The notes under the pieces were generated by a model, which did not search any database, had not been told where the DNA came from, and worked only from the letters and a program-made list of their open reading frames with translations. Below, piece by piece: positions 25,444-34,070 of a stretch of DNA of 64,000 nucleotides. The stretch is taken from assembly GCF_039233145.1 (NCBI RefSeq), contig NZ_CP136419.1:1462001-1526000 (forward strand). Reading direction: 5' to 3'. A program made the position numbers and the translations under genes. Position 1 is the stretch's first letter. Each line of letters starts with the position of its first letter. The stretch is from Moorella humiferrea. GTDB taxonomy: Bacteria > Bacillota > DSM-521 > Neomoorellales > Neomoorellaceae.

Positions 25444-25996
25444 TGCCCTCACCCGCCTTTAAAAGTTTTTGCAGGTGCCCGCGGGCGCGATAAAGGCGGA
25501 TTTTAACGGCCGGCAGGGAAATACCCAAAATTTCGGCAATCTCTTTCAAACTCAATTGCTCGTAATAATGAAGCCATATTACTTCCCGGTAAATGACCGG
25601 TAAATTTAAAACAGCCTGCCATACCTCCTGCTGCTGCAGGTTTGCCAACACTTGCTCTTCAACTTCGGTGGCAACATAATCCTCACCTTCTACAGGTTCT
25701 AGGTCGCGGCGCCGGTTCTTGGCCCGCAGTTCGTCCCGGCAGAGGTTGACGGTTATATGGTAAATCCAGGTATAAATAGAGCTATTACCCCGGAATTTAT
25801 CCAGATTAGTAAAGACCCGGATAAACACCTCCTGGGCAACATCTTCGGCCCAGTGGCGGTCGCGCAAGTAAGAATAAGCCAGGTACAGGACTTTGTCGCC
25901 GAAACGCCGCATCAAATATTCTAGTTGTTGCCGGCGATTATCTCCCTCCGTTAAAACCTTTTCTTCAGCATGGATAAAAGGTTCGGACATGCCCAC
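25436..25996 (-). CDS. ECF RNA polymerase sigma factor
   Basis: 186-residue extracytoplasmic-function sigma factor. Region 2 (AYSYLRDRHWAEDVAQEVFI, TWIYHITVNLCRDELR) and region 4 (YYEQLSLKEIAEILGISLP followed by AVKIRLYRARGHL) are complete. GTG 25996 lies behind GGGGAGGG. It leads an operon-like series: sigma, anti-sigma candidate, NEW3 protein, ATPase, permease, terminator. Autoregulation by an ECF promoter upstream of 25996 is expected for the class, but I could not define the site. Confidence 0.92.
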   Translation of the reverse strand: MGMSEPFIHAEEKVLTEGDNRRQQLEYLMRRFGDKVLYLAYSYLRDRHWAEDVAQEVFIRVFTNLDKFRGNSSIYTWIYHITVNLCRDELRAKNRRRDLEPVEGEDYVATEVEEQVLANLQQQEVWQAVLNLPVIYREVIWLHYYEQLSLKEIAEILGISLPAVKIRLYRARGHLQKLLKAGEGNA

Positions 25997-26099
25997 CGCC
26001 GTTTCCCTCCCCGGAAACCTACCTGAAAAGGCCGGGGATTAATCCCAGGCCTTCTTTAGTAAAGTCCCCGCCCTTCCCTTGGCAGCATTAACGCCCGTT

Positions 26100-26546
26100 T
26101 TAAGGCGCAGGCGTTACCGGGCTGCGTTTGCCGTTGATTTCATAGCAATAGCTTATGGGCATGGCTTTTTTAAGGGTGTTGACCATGCCGCAGTATTTGC
26201 TCAAGGAAAGCTCGATGGCGTGTTTTACCTGTTCCTCGGGAAGCTCGGGGCCGTTCAGGCGGTAAATGAGGGTAGCTGCGGTAAAGACCTTTGGATGCTC
26301 GGCTGCCCGTTCGGCCTCGACGTCGATGGCAAAAGAATCCAGGGACAGGCGTTTCTTTTTGAGAATACTTAAAACGTCAAGGGCCGTGCATCCGGCCATT
26401 CCCATAAGCAGAACCTCGGAAGGCCTGGCTCCCAGGTTCTGACCGCCGTGCTCGGGAGCGGCGTCCATTACCACCGTTTGACCGGAAGAACCTCCGGTAC
26501 CACGAAGAGCCATGCCTTCACCGGTCCAGGATACAGTTACTTTCAC
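26100..26546 (-). CDS. OsmC/Ohr-family peroxiredoxin-like protein
   Basis: 148-residue OsmC-family protein of the YhfA-like branch. The first active-site cysteine is in GMAGCTALDVLSILKKK and the second in LSKYCGMVNTL, the spacing expected for thiol-dependent hydroperoxide reduction. Single gene with its own ribosome site; downstream of it lies only the sigma gene leader. Confidence 0.85.
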   Translation of the reverse strand: MKVTVSWTGEGMALRGTGGSSGQTVVMDAAPEHGGQNLGARPSEVLLMGMAGCTALDVLSILKKKRLSLDSFAIDVEAERAAEHPKVFTAATLIYRLNGPELPEEQVKHAIELSLSKYCGMVNTLKKAMPISYCYEINGKRSPVTPAP

Positions 26547-26613
26547 GTTTTTCCCTCCCCTGCTTTTAATGCCTATTATATACCAGTTCCCCTAAAGAAG
26601 GCATTTTTATACC

Positions 26614-27804
26614 TTATTGCAGTTCCCGCACAAAGGCCGCGAGTCGTTCCAAGCCGGCTTCAATCTGTTCCATGGAGGTGGCATACGACAGGCGTAGATA
26701 CGGGTCCGTGCCAAAGGCAACGCCAGGAACTACGGCCACCTGATACTCTTGCAAAAGAACAGCAGCCACGTCGGTAGAATTGTTTAACACCCGGTCGCGG
26801 AAGCGGCGGCCGAGGAGTTTACCGATAAAGGGAAAGACGTAGAAGGCGCCTCCGGGCTGGTTGCATTCAACCCCGGGAAGTTCCCGCAGTCCTGTCAGGA
26901 TGCGATCGCGCCGCCTGGCAAACTCGTTACGCATCGCCGCCACAGGTTCCTGGCTGCCGGTCAGGGCGGCCAGTGCCGCCTTTTGCGCGATGGAAGTGGG
27001 ATTGGAAGTCGAGTGACTCTGCAGGTCGGTCATGGCCGTGGCAATCGCTCGAGGGGCGGCGGCATATCCTATGCGCCAGCCAGTCATGGCGTACGTCTTG
27101 GATACACCGTCGATAACAATGGTACGCTCCTTAATTTCCGGCCCCAAGGAGGCAATACTGGTGTGGTTTAGGCCGTCGTAAAGGAGGGCGGCGTAAATTT
27201 CATCGGAGATAACCATCAAATCGTGGGCTAAGATTACTTCGGCCAGGGCTTCCAGCTCACTCCGCGAGTATACTACTCCCGTTGGATTGCAGGGCGAATT
27301 GAGGATTAAAAGTTTGGTGCGGGGAGTTAAGGCTGCCTTGAGGGCATCCGGGGTTAACTTGAAATCCGTAGCAGCATCGGTATTTACTACCACCGGAACC
27401 CCGCCGGCCAGTTTAACCTGCTCGTAATAACTTACCCAGTAAGGGGCGCAGAGGATTACCTCATCCCCTTCGTTAAGTAACACCTGCATGGCGTTGTACA
27501 GGGAGTGTTTGGCCCCGCAGGACACGACTATATCTGCGGGTTCGTAGCTTAAACCGCGGGCTTTAAGACAATCACAGACCGCCTGGCGCAGTTCAGGAAT
27601 GCCGGCCACCGGCGTGTAACGGGTAAAGCCGGCCTTTAGGGCAGCAACGGCCGCTTCTTTAATATGTTCGGGCGTGTCGAAGTCGGGCTCACCGGCGCTA
27701 AAATTGATCACTTGAATCCCTTTAGCCTTCATGGCCTTTGCCTGGGCGTCAATGGCCAGGGTAGGCGATGGGCTAATGCCGGCAGCCCGCCGGGCGATTT
27801 CCAC
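26614..27804 (-). CDS. aspC: Class I aspartate aminotransferase
   Basis: 396-residue PLP aminotransferase of the Ib subgroup, transferring the amino group between aspartate and 2-oxoglutarate or related pairs. SPCNPTGVVYS precedes the PLP lysine in DGVSKTYAMTGWRIGYAA near residue 235, and the substrate-carboxylate arginine is in YLRLSYATS near the end. Full length. It stands alone between an OsmC gene and an FAH gene with short gaps. Confidence 0.92.
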   Translation of the reverse strand: MEIARRAAGISPSPTLAIDAQAKAMKAKGIQVINFSAGEPDFDTPEHIKEAAVAALKAGFTRYTPVAGIPELRQAVCDCLKARGLSYEPADIVVSCGAKHSLYNAMQVLLNEGDEVILCAPYWVSYYEQVKLAGGVPVVVNTDAATDFKLTPDALKAALTPRTKLLILNSPCNPTGVVYSRSELEALAEVILAHDLMVISDEIYAALLYDGLNHTSIASLGPEIKERTIVIDGVSKTYAMTGWRIGYAAAPRAIATAMTDLQSHSTSNPTSIAQKAALAALTGSQEPVAAMRNEFARRRDRILTGLRELPGVECNQPGGAFYVFPFIGKLLGRRFRDRVLNNSTDVAAVLLQEYQVAVVPGVAFGTDPYLRLSYATSMEQIEAGLERLAAFVRELQ

Positions 27805-27872
27805 CTGTGAATCCCTCCAGCATTGATGTTATTTTTATTATTTATCCTCTCTTTGGCTTTGTAAAGGATTTT

Positions 27873-28643
27873 TTACCCTTCCACGCCAACAATTCGATTA
27901 ACTAAACTTCCTACCCCTTCTATCCTGATTTCAATGGTATCCCCTATCTGCATGGGCCCAACGCCTTCCGGCGTACCAGTTAAAATTACGTCTCCGGGTA
28001 ATAAAGTCATCACCCGGGAAATAAAACTCACTAAAAAGGGAATGGGGAAGATTAACTGGGAAGTACGGCCGTCCTGCCTTAATTCCCCATTTAAAAAAGA
28101 CTGGACGCGAAGATCAGAGGCGTCGATACCCCGCACAATATGGGGTCCGAGGGGCAAAAACGTATCGAAGCTTTTCGCCCGTGTCCACTGGCCGTCTTTC
28201 TGTTGCAGATCGCGGGCCGTAACGTCGTTTCCCACGGTGTAGCCGAAAATATACTCCCAGGCTTCTTCTTCTTTAACGTTATGGCATCTACTGCCTATGA
28301 CCACGGCGAGTTCTGCCTCATAATCAAGGCGTTTAACCATGGGCCAGTAAATTATATTGTCATTTGGGCCAATAACACTGGTTGAAGGTTTTATAAAGAT
28401 AACCGGCTCATCCGGTACTTTATCACCCATTTCTTGTATATGGTCCCGGTAATTAAGACCTACACATACAGCTTTACTGGGCCGGCAGGGAGCCAGAAAA
28501 GAAACTTCGTTTAAATTAAAACGCCGGCCGCTTTCCCGGTATTCACCAAATATATCCCCTTCCAGGGCGATAATCGTCTCGCCATCTATCCGGCCGTAAA
28601 AGATTTCTTTGCCCGTGGTAAAACGTATAAATTTCTCTACCAT
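27873..28643 (-). CDS. Fumarylacetoacetate hydrolase family protein
   Basis: 256-residue FAH-superfamily enzyme. The metal triad E-E-D is visible in KRLDYEAELAVVIGSRC and the downstream aspartate in FGYTVGNDVTARDLQ. Conserved LTGTPEGVGPMQIGD closes the fold. Family members hydrolyse or decarboxylate acylpyruvates and oxaloacetate; substrate cannot be assigned. The gene is single and divergent from the dodecin gene. Confidence 0.88.
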   Translation of the reverse strand: MVEKFIRFTTGKEIFYGRIDGETIIALEGDIFGEYRESGRRFNLNEVSFLAPCRPSKAVCVGLNYRDHIQEMGDKVPDEPVIFIKPSTSVIGPNDNIIYWPMVKRLDYEAELAVVIGSRCHNVKEEEAWEYIFGYTVGNDVTARDLQQKDGQWTRAKSFDTFLPLGPHIVRGIDASDLRVQSFLNGELRQDGRTSQLIFPIPFLVSFISRVMTLLPGDVILTGTPEGVGPMQIGDTIEIRIEGVGSLVNRIVGVEG

Positions 28644-28820
28644 AAATTTTTCCTCCTGCTTGTTTTATTTTTGCGGGCTCAACTCAATTATTTTAGTTCA
28701 AACTTTGAAGAAGAAATCCTTCCGGTTTTAAAAAAAATTGCGTCCCTTAATTATTTCATCTCGCCGGGGAATAATAAAAGCAGCAGGATTGAGTTAAAGC
28801 AAGGAAAGGAGGTTTTTTCT

Positions 28821-29030
28821 TTGCACGTTAAAGTAGTGGAACTTGTGGGCGAATCGCCCCATAACTGGAAGGATGCCGTCCAGCAGGCCGTTGCTGAAGC
28901 CAGCCGGGAGGTAAAAAACATTTCCGGCGTCGAGGTTTATAACCTCACTGCCAATGTTAAAGACGGCAAATTAACCGAATTCAAGGCCAATGTGAAAATA
29001 GCTTATGCCGATCACAGTGCCGATCTATAA
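28821..29030 (+). CDS. Dodecin family flavin-binding protein
   Basis: 69-residue dodecin, a small protein assembling as a dodecamer that stores or buffers flavins. Start VKVVELVGESPHNWKDAVQQ and DGKLTEFKANVKIAY agree with the family. TTG 28821 follows AAGGAAAGGAGG at normal distance; the open frame upstream to 28671 is noncoding. The family's flavin-stacking tryptophan is present (NWKDA). Confidence 0.88.
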   Translation: MHVKVVELVGESPHNWKDAVQQAVAEASREVKNISGVEVYNLTANVKDGKLTEFKANVKIAYADHSADL

Positions 29031-29041
29031 ATAATTTTGAA

Positions 29042-29065
29042 AAGCCCCGGTAAACGCCGGGGCTT
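29042..29065. terminator. Bidirectional terminator
   Basis: AAGCCCCGG and CCGGGGCTT flank a six-base loop between the convergent dodecin and hepT genes. A-rich sequence precedes it, T-poor sequence follows on plus, so it is stronger for the minus transcript. Confidence 0.65.
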
Positions 29066-29073
29066 AATGTCAG

Positions 29074-29499
29074 TTAAAAACTCCAACCCAGGTACTTAAC
29101 AATATAACGGGCATACTGACGAAAATCATCAAGGTGATGGTTCATGATATCGGCCACTTTTTCCATATCTACCTTGCCATATTCATGAACTAATATATTT
29201 CTAAAACCTGCCATGCCGGAAATATCTTGAGCGAATTTTTCGGGTAAAACCCCTAGTTCGGCAAGTTCACCAAAAATATTGCTGTATTCATCCACAATAA
29301 TTCCTTCCTCAGCCAGGATATGCGTTCCTATATCCAGCACAACTTGAATGCTGAGTTGCAAACCGTGTTCTACGATCCAGGCTAGTTCCATATTTTTTTC
29401 TAGGTCAGAAGCTTTAACATGTTTATACTTCTCAAGTTGACCTAGATAACTTTCCAACTGCTGCAATTTTCGTTTGATAACGGCAGCATCAACCATCAC
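29074..29499 (-). CDS. hepT: HepT-like HEPN toxin (DUF86)
   Basis: 141-residue all-helical HEPN protein. The R-x4-H motif RNILVH places R100 and H105 at the expected end of the fold, with the usual tyrosine right after (HEYG). In type VII systems the HEPN protein is an RNase-type toxin neutralised when the MNT partner adds AMP to the tyrosine next to this motif. The gene overlaps mntA by 11 bp and is translated behind its GGAGG; ATG 29496 may be the real first codon. Confidence 0.88.
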   Translation of the reverse strand: MMVDAAVIKRKLQQLESYLGQLEKYKHVKASDLEKNMELAWIVEHGLQLSIQVVLDIGTHILAEEGIIVDEYSNIFGELAELGVLPEKFAQDISGMAGFRNILVHEYGKVDMEKVADIMNHHLDDFRQYARYIVKYLGWSF

Positions 29500-29932
29500 C
29501 TAAACCTCCAAATCCTGCGGCCAATCTCTTATACAGAACCTGCTCCTGTATCTTCTGCAAAGGTCGGAAATCAAGATAATCCCGCATGGTTTTTTCATGG
29601 AAAGTTATCCGAGCCCGGACATCACGACAGAATAGGAGTTTTCCATCCCGCAGAACACGAAAACGTAGGGGTAAAGGGGCTTCATTAAGGATGACAAAAT
29701 CCAGCGGTTCCCGCAACTTCTGCCTCATGACAACAAGCAATTCACTTTTATAACCAAAGTGACCGACCGGCGGTAAACGGAGTTCATCCAGAAAAACGGC
29801 CACATCGACGTCACTCAATTTATTTGCCGTTCCCCTGGCGTGGGAACCAAAGAGATAAGCGAATATAATTTCCTGTCTAGTTATCAGGGCCTTCCGTAAG
29901 CGTTCTTCCAGCGAAAGGGAGGTATTTTCCAT
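29489..29932 (-). CDS. mntA: MntA-like nucleotidyltransferase antitoxin
   Basis: 147-residue minimal nucleotidyltransferase with LFGSHARGTANKLSDVDVAV: G29-S30 and D41, D43 form the GS-x10-DxD site. It is the first gene of a two-gene MNT-HEPN (type VII) toxin-antitoxin operon with its own good promoter. Of the three MNT-type loci in the window only this one has a HEPN partner and an intact frame throughout. Confidence 0.88.
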   Translation of the reverse strand: MENTSLSLEERLRKALITRQEIIFAYLFGSHARGTANKLSDVDVAVFLDELRLPPVGHFGYKSELLVVMRQKLREPLDFVILNEAPLPLRFRVLRDGKLLFCRDVRARITFHEKTMRDYLDFRPLQKIQEQVLYKRLAAGFGGLGDG

Positions 29933-29977
29933 TTAACTCACCGCTTCATTTCTGCTATTATCTTACGTTATAGGTAT

Positions 29978-30006
29978 ATTATACCATCGACCTCCCACCA
30001 TGTCGA
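29978..30006 (-). promoter_or_regulatory. Promoter of the mntA-hepT operon
   Basis: Minus-strand TCGACA (30001-30006) and TATAAT (29978-29983) with a 17-bp spacer, 46 bp ahead of mntA. The -10 lies inside the palindrome GGTATAATATACC, which could be an autoregulatory operator. Confidence 0.65.
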
Positions 30007-30019
30007 GCGGCTTTTATCG

Positions 30020-30415
30020 CTATCCATGCCATACCTTAATATGCACCTTGCGCCGACGGGGACCGTCGAATTCGCAAAAATATATGCCCTGCCAGGTCCC
30101 GAGCACCAGGCTGCCATTATGGACAATTACCGTCTGGCTGCCGCCTACGAGAGACGCTTTAATATGGGCCGGTGAATTGCCTTCACCGTGCCGGTAACCT
30201 CCCGCCGGGACAATTCTGGCCAGAGCCGATAGGATATCAGCCACCACATCCGGGTCAGCATTTTCATTGATGGTCACCCCGGCCGTCGTGTGGGGTACGT
30301 AGACCAGGCAGAGGCCTTCCTTTACATCCGCCTCCTGTACTGCTTTTACCGCCAGATGGGTGATGTCAACCATGGCCTCTTTGCCCGGCGTCTGAAGATC
30401 AAAGGTAAAAAGCAT
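30020..30415 (-). CDS. YjbQ/UPF0047 family protein
   Basis: 131-residue beta-sandwich protein. HTTAGVTINENADPDVVADI and the metal-binding histidines in YRHGEGNSPAHIKASL identify YjbQ/UPF0047. Members have weak thiamine-phosphate synthase activity in vitro; the physiological role is unclear. Single gene. Confidence 0.87.
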   Translation of the reverse strand: MLFTFDLQTPGKEAMVDITHLAVKAVQEADVKEGLCLVYVPHTTAGVTINENADPDVVADILSALARIVPAGGYRHGEGNSPAHIKASLVGGSQTVIVHNGSLVLGTWQGIYFCEFDGPRRRKVHIKVWHG

Positions 30416-30521
30416 CCTGGCCTGCCTCCCTAAAAATTGCTACCGAAACCATACTGTCTTTTTCTTAAGGGCCTGTGTCCCTGCCCACCATTATCACTAT
30501 CGTCAACCATGTTTTGTTGTC

Positions 30522-31202
30522 CTATAGTACGGCCCGCCGGTTGCCTTTCAAAGCCCTTGCTTCTTCCAGGTAATTATAAATGGTGTACTTGGAAACTGCC
30601 AGGGCCTGGGCCACCACATCCACCGCTCCCTTGACCAAAAAAATACCCCGGTCATCGAGCATTTCCACGGCCTTTACCTTTTCTTCCTTGGTCATGACCG
30701 GGACCGGTTTGCCCAATTCCTGCAGCACGCTTTCCACCACATTGTCAACCACTTCGTTGATGTCCCGGGCAAACTGCTCCTGGGTTCGCTCAAAACCTGC
30801 TTCCGCCAGGTCCTTCAGTTGGCAGAATTCTTCTAAAATATTTTTCGCCACCTGAAACTCGGTAAGGTCAAAATTGATACAGAGGCAGCCAATAATTTTA
30901 CCGGCGTCATCGCGGATAAAGATAGTCGATGACTTCAAAACTTTACCGTCCTTAGTACGGTTAAGATAACCTATCAGATCTTCAGTAGCGTCGCCGTAAC
31001 GCTGCAGGGCTTCCAGCACGAGATTAGTAACCGGCGCGCCGATTTCTCTATTAGTAACCGATCCTGCTTTAAAAATGAGGGATCGGGACGGCTCGCTGAG
31101 ATCATGGAGAACGACTTCGCAGTTTTTGCCGAAGGTTGCCGCTATGCCTTGGGCTATAGGTTTCATAGCCTCCAGGGCCGGGTGGATTTTAGCCTCTCCC
31201 AT
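30522..31202 (-). CDS. YheO/DauR-like transcriptional regulator
   Basis: 226-residue regulator with an N-terminal YheO-like PAS domain (GKNCEVVLHDLSEPSRSLIF) and a C-terminal helix-turn-helix (VVAQALAVSKYTIYNYLEEA). DauR of Pseudomonas, a family member, controls D-arginine catabolism, so amino-acid sensing is a reasonable guess. The dicarboxylate/amino-acid symporter is the next gene and may be its target. Confidence 0.82.
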   Translation of the reverse strand: MGEAKIHPALEAMKPIAQGIAATFGKNCEVVLHDLSEPSRSLIFKAGSVTNREIGAPVTNLVLEALQRYGDATEDLIGYLNRTKDGKVLKSSTIFIRDDAGKIIGCLCINFDLTEFQVAKNILEEFCQLKDLAEAGFERTQEQFARDINEVVDNVVESVLQELGKPVPVMTKEEKVKAVEMLDDRGIFLVKGAVDVVAQALAVSKYTIYNYLEEARALKGNRRAVL

Positions 31203-31280
31203 AGTTAGCCCCCTTGCACACCTTTAAGGTTAGTTCATTTTACACTCAGTATTATACAAAAAAATAACTGTCTAATGAAG

Positions 31281-31303
31281 AAAAAAGCCAGCAAAGCTGG
31301 CCT
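31281..31303 (-). terminator. Terminator of the symporter gene
   Basis: GCCAGC-TTT-GCTGGC followed by TTTTTT on the minus strand, 27 bp after the symporter stop. Confidence 0.85.
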
Positions 31304-31329
31304 TACAACATTTAAATTGTTATATCTGC

Positions 31330-32547
31330 TTAAGAATTTAGTTGTTCTGATTTTAGTTCTCCTTCAGAACGAGCAACTACTACTGCACCTACTGCATCAC
31401 CTAAAATATTCAACGGCGTCCTGGCCATGTCTAAAATACGGTCAACACCGGCCACCAGGCCTATACCTTCTATAGGGAGGCCTACAGATTGAAAGACCAT
31501 AGTCATAACAATCAAAGCAGAGCCAGGTACACCAACGGAACCCACGGAAGCCAGAATAGCCATGAGAATAATAGTTAACTGCTGGTTAATGCTGAGATGT
31601 ATTCCGAACACTTCAGAGATAAAGACCGCTGCAATCCCTAGATAAATAGCCGCTCCATCCATATTAATGGTATTCCCGAGGGGAATACTGAAACTGCTGA
31701 TTGATTTGGGCACACCTAATTTTTCTACCGAGCGCATATTAAGCGGCAATGCAGCAGCACTTGAACACGTTGTAAAGGCTACCAACAATGGCTCCGCTAC
31801 GCCTTTAAAAAAGGTACCAGGTCGCATTTTGCCGATTAACGTAATAAATGGAGTATACACGAATAAAATATGAAGCAAGGCGACTACATACATTACGATA
31901 ATCAATTTAAATAGTGGCAATAAGACCCCTATTCCATAAACACCAACCGTCACAGTAATTAAAGCAAAGATACCAAAGGGAGCGTATTCCATTACATAAC
32001 CTGTAACTTTAATCATGACATTCATTACAATTTCAAAGAACTTTAAGACCGGTTGCCCGGCCTCGCCAAGGGAACTTAAGGCGAAGCCAAAGATTATGGC
32101 AAAGAAGATCATTGGTAGTAGATCGCCTTTAGCCATAGACTCTATAGGATTTATAGGAACAATATTAAGCAACGTTTGTACCATTGAAGGTGGTGTTACC
32201 TCTTGGGCCTTTAATCCGGTTGTACTCAGGTTAACACCAATGCCTGGATGAACAATATTAGCTACGATTAAACCTAAGGTTACAGCAACTGCGGTGGTAA
32301 AAAAGTAATAAACAAGAATTTTAACTGCAACCCGTCCGAACTTGGCAGCATCGCTCATACCGGCCGCGCCTGCAATTAAGGAAGAGACTACTAAGGGAAC
32401 TATCACCATTCGGATTAAACGAATAAATAAATCTCCAAATGGTTGTAATATTTTTGCATTCCAACCAGTAAACTGAAAAATTAATCCGGCCACAATACCA
32501 AGAATAAAGCCGATAGCCAATTTTTGCGGTAATTTCAAGCTCCTCAC
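31330..32547 (-). CDS. Dicarboxylate/amino acid:cation symporter (DAACS)
   Basis: 405-residue glutamate/aspartate-type symporter with eight helices and two re-entrant hairpins. Landmarks: serine-rich CSSAAALPLNM (HP1), NTINMDGAAIYLG (TM7, NMDG) and SVGSVGVPGSALIVM (HP2). Substrates in the family are C4-dicarboxylates, aspartate or glutamate. Its AT-rich composition differs from the GC-rich genes around it. GTG 32547 overlaps the stop of a possible 24-codon leader frame (32544-32618, ATG with no clear ribosome site), so coupling is possible. It lies downstream of a truncated ridA copy. Confidence 0.92.
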   Translation of the reverse strand: MRSLKLPQKLAIGFILGIVAGLIFQFTGWNAKILQPFGDLFIRLIRMVIVPLVVSSLIAGAAGMSDAAKFGRVAVKILVYYFFTTAVAVTLGLIVANIVHPGIGVNLSTTGLKAQEVTPPSMVQTLLNIVPINPIESMAKGDLLPMIFFAIIFGFALSSLGEAGQPVLKFFEIVMNVMIKVTGYVMEYAPFGIFALITVTVGVYGIGVLLPLFKLIIVMYVVALLHILFVYTPFITLIGKMRPGTFFKGVAEPLLVAFTTCSSAAALPLNMRSVEKLGVPKSISSFSIPLGNTINMDGAAIYLGIAAVFISEVFGIHLSINQQLTIILMAILASVGSVGVPGSALIVMTMVFQSVGLPIEGIGLVAGVDRILDMARTPLNILGDAVGAVVVARSEGELKSEQLNS

Positions 32548-32628
32548 CTCTCTTCAATATAACTTTCGTTCAATAGTTTTTGAAAGTGATTATATTCACT
32601 AATGATATTCACCTCCATTACTTTTATT

Positions 32629-32823
32629 TTGGAGCCCCCTGCAAAACCCCAGAATGATTGAGATACAAGGGAATTTGCAGGCTTTTAAAGCAGGGTTCCC
32701 TTCAGTTTTATTTGAATTACTTGGAAAAAATTATCTGGATGTGAATCCCAATGCCTAAATATAAGCAAATTTCTTTTTGTGATCTCAATGAAGAATTTGA
32801 ACGCGCCATCAAACAAGGATAAA
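32629..32823 (+). mobile_element. Possible left end of an insertion sequence
   Basis: GGAGCCCCCTGCAAAACCCC begins a stretch followed about 120 bases later by an ATG frame reading MPKYKQISFCDLNEEFERAI, which resembles the N-terminus of IS4/IS5-group transposases, and then stops. The rest of the element is missing. It is flanked by the symporter leader and the ridA remnant. No right end or target duplication could be identified. Confidence 0.35.
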
Positions 32824-32903
32824 CTGAAAATGCGCACCGATTACGTAGACATTGAAGAGATCGACCATTCCCTTGGCAATCCACTGGTTGCCCTCCTTAT
32901 TCT

Positions 32904-33067
32904 TTAGGCCAACTGGGCGTCGACTCCGTCTTCTACCACGTGGCGCTTTTCGGATCAATGGGTATCTGTCCGAAGGTAAAAGTTATGTTACCGACCTTAT
33001 TGGCCTGGGAATAGGGACCGATAGCTGCCGGTGCGTCATCGGTAGCAATTACCTTTTTGAACTTCAA
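32904..33067 (-). pseudogene. ridA: Truncated 5' copy of ridA
   Basis: The first 40 or so codons of ridA in a second place: TTG 33067 opens [20 protein letters not shown], then [16 protein letters not shown], closely matching the intact gene at 41710 ([20 protein letters not shown]). A one-base loss after DPKS puts TAG in frame; in the shifted frame [12 protein letters not shown] continues the similarity to [10 protein letters not shown] and then ends at TAA. Not functional. Confidence 0.85.
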
Positions 33068-33161
33068 CCTTGCATCATTTTTTCACTGTTTATTGTTCTT
33101 GTGGTAATTATTATTCGCCATAGCTTTAAAATTTCCTGCTATTATATTATAATTTTTTTGT
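32905..33161. repeat. Direct repeat A: ridA 5' end and promoter region
   Basis: This block matches 41549-41806 in the same orientation, including long identical runs such as GGCCTGGGAATAGGGACCGA and TTGTGGTAATTATTATTCGC. Homology covers the start of ridA and about 90 bp upstream. Borders are approximate. Confidence 0.85.
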
Positions 33162-33336
33162 TATGCTTACACTAATTTTGGTGGTTAATAAACATAAATA
33201 TTCGCTTTTAAATGTAGAGTTGGCCTTCGCATATCGTCTTTAAGTCCGGCCTAGTTATTTGTCACCTTGTTTCCAATGGAGTATTCCATTATCTTAAAAA
33301 CTCCTCGCTACTTTCTTTTTCATCAAGAATTAAGGT

Positions 33337-33412
33337 GATTGAGTAGAGGTATGCCTCGAGGCATACCTCTCTCACAGAACCATGCTTGCGCAATAAACGC
33401 ACATGGCTCCTC
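33337..33412 (-). mobile_element. Group IIC intron 3' remnant (domains V-VI)
   Basis: Minus strand: a 33-nt domain V (33377-33409) with GAGCCATGTGCG pairing to CGCAAGCATGGTTC, then the perfect palindrome of domain VI (33345-33370; arms AGAGGTATGCC/GGCATACCTCT) and the end CTACTCAAT. The full intron nearby ends CTACTCGAT, so this is the 3' end of a third, different intron copy. Its 5' part is missing. Confidence 0.65.
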
Positions 33413-33480
33413 AAGGAAACCTTCACGTATGTAGGCCGACGGCAACCAGATATCCATGATATTTACGTATATCCTTGGGC

Positions 33481-34070
33481 TTAAGGATGAGGCGGCTAGC
33501 CCCGTCCTCTCACACCACCGGACATGCGAGTCCGTATCCGGCGGTTCAATAAGCTTTACGAAGACTAAGATAACGTTCGGTTAAGCTCATGAGGACATGG
33601 GATTGCCAGCAGGTATTGCCCAGGGCTCTATTCATTGGCCCGTGGACCATCCGCCATGGCCCTTTGCGGGTATTGGCGTATTCGTGTACTACCCATTCCG
33701 GTAATCCTAAAGCTCGTAGTTCGCGGTACCTGGTCCGTACTCGCTTCCACTGCTTCCAGAGGCACATGAGTAGCCTCCTCCGCATCCAGCCTTCTTAACC
33801 ATCCCCCCGATTTGTAGGACACAGAGTAAAGAGAACGCCCGCCCAATATACTCTATAGTCCCTTGGCAGCCTGGGATTTCGCTGTGTTTCGCCAGCTCAT
33901 CCGGACGTTCCAGCCTCGTATGGGGTTCTTGTTCATCGGGCCGTAGCTTTGCCTCCGGCTTCCTTCGGATCCCACCTCGCGGTGGGCACCCTTGCCTTTG
34001 GCTAGCAGACTCGTGCTGCCTCGCCTGCAGTGGACTTTTACCACCTAGTTAACACCCATGCCGGGAGCAC
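33481..34070 (-). mobile_element. Internally deleted group IIC intron copy
   Basis: Starts at 34070 with GTGCTCCCGGCATGGGTGTT, closely similar to the first 280 nt of the full intron, then jumps to the 3' end of the maturase gene and a domain V (CCGGATACGGACTCGCATGT). Domains II-III and most of the maturase are lost; the 3' end lacks the CTACTC terminus. It follows the full intron with no base between. Non-mobile by itself unless helped. Confidence 0.8.
33546..33785 (-). pseudogene. C-terminal fragment of group II intron maturase
   Basis: 79 codons matching the last part of the intact maturase: MCLWKQWKRVRTRYRELRAL, then LGLPEWVVHEYAN and SLTERYLSLR. Only the end of the maturase domain is left; the reverse transcriptase is missing. 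Confidence 0.85.

Noticed and set aside
32852-33175. Plus-strand open frame of 107 codons
   Set aside because: It is the antisense of the truncated ridA copy; the same false frame recurs at 41591-41854.
33345-33370. Perfect 26-bp palindrome as a protein-binding operator
   Set aside because: It directly follows a domain V and is best read as domain VI of a group II intron.
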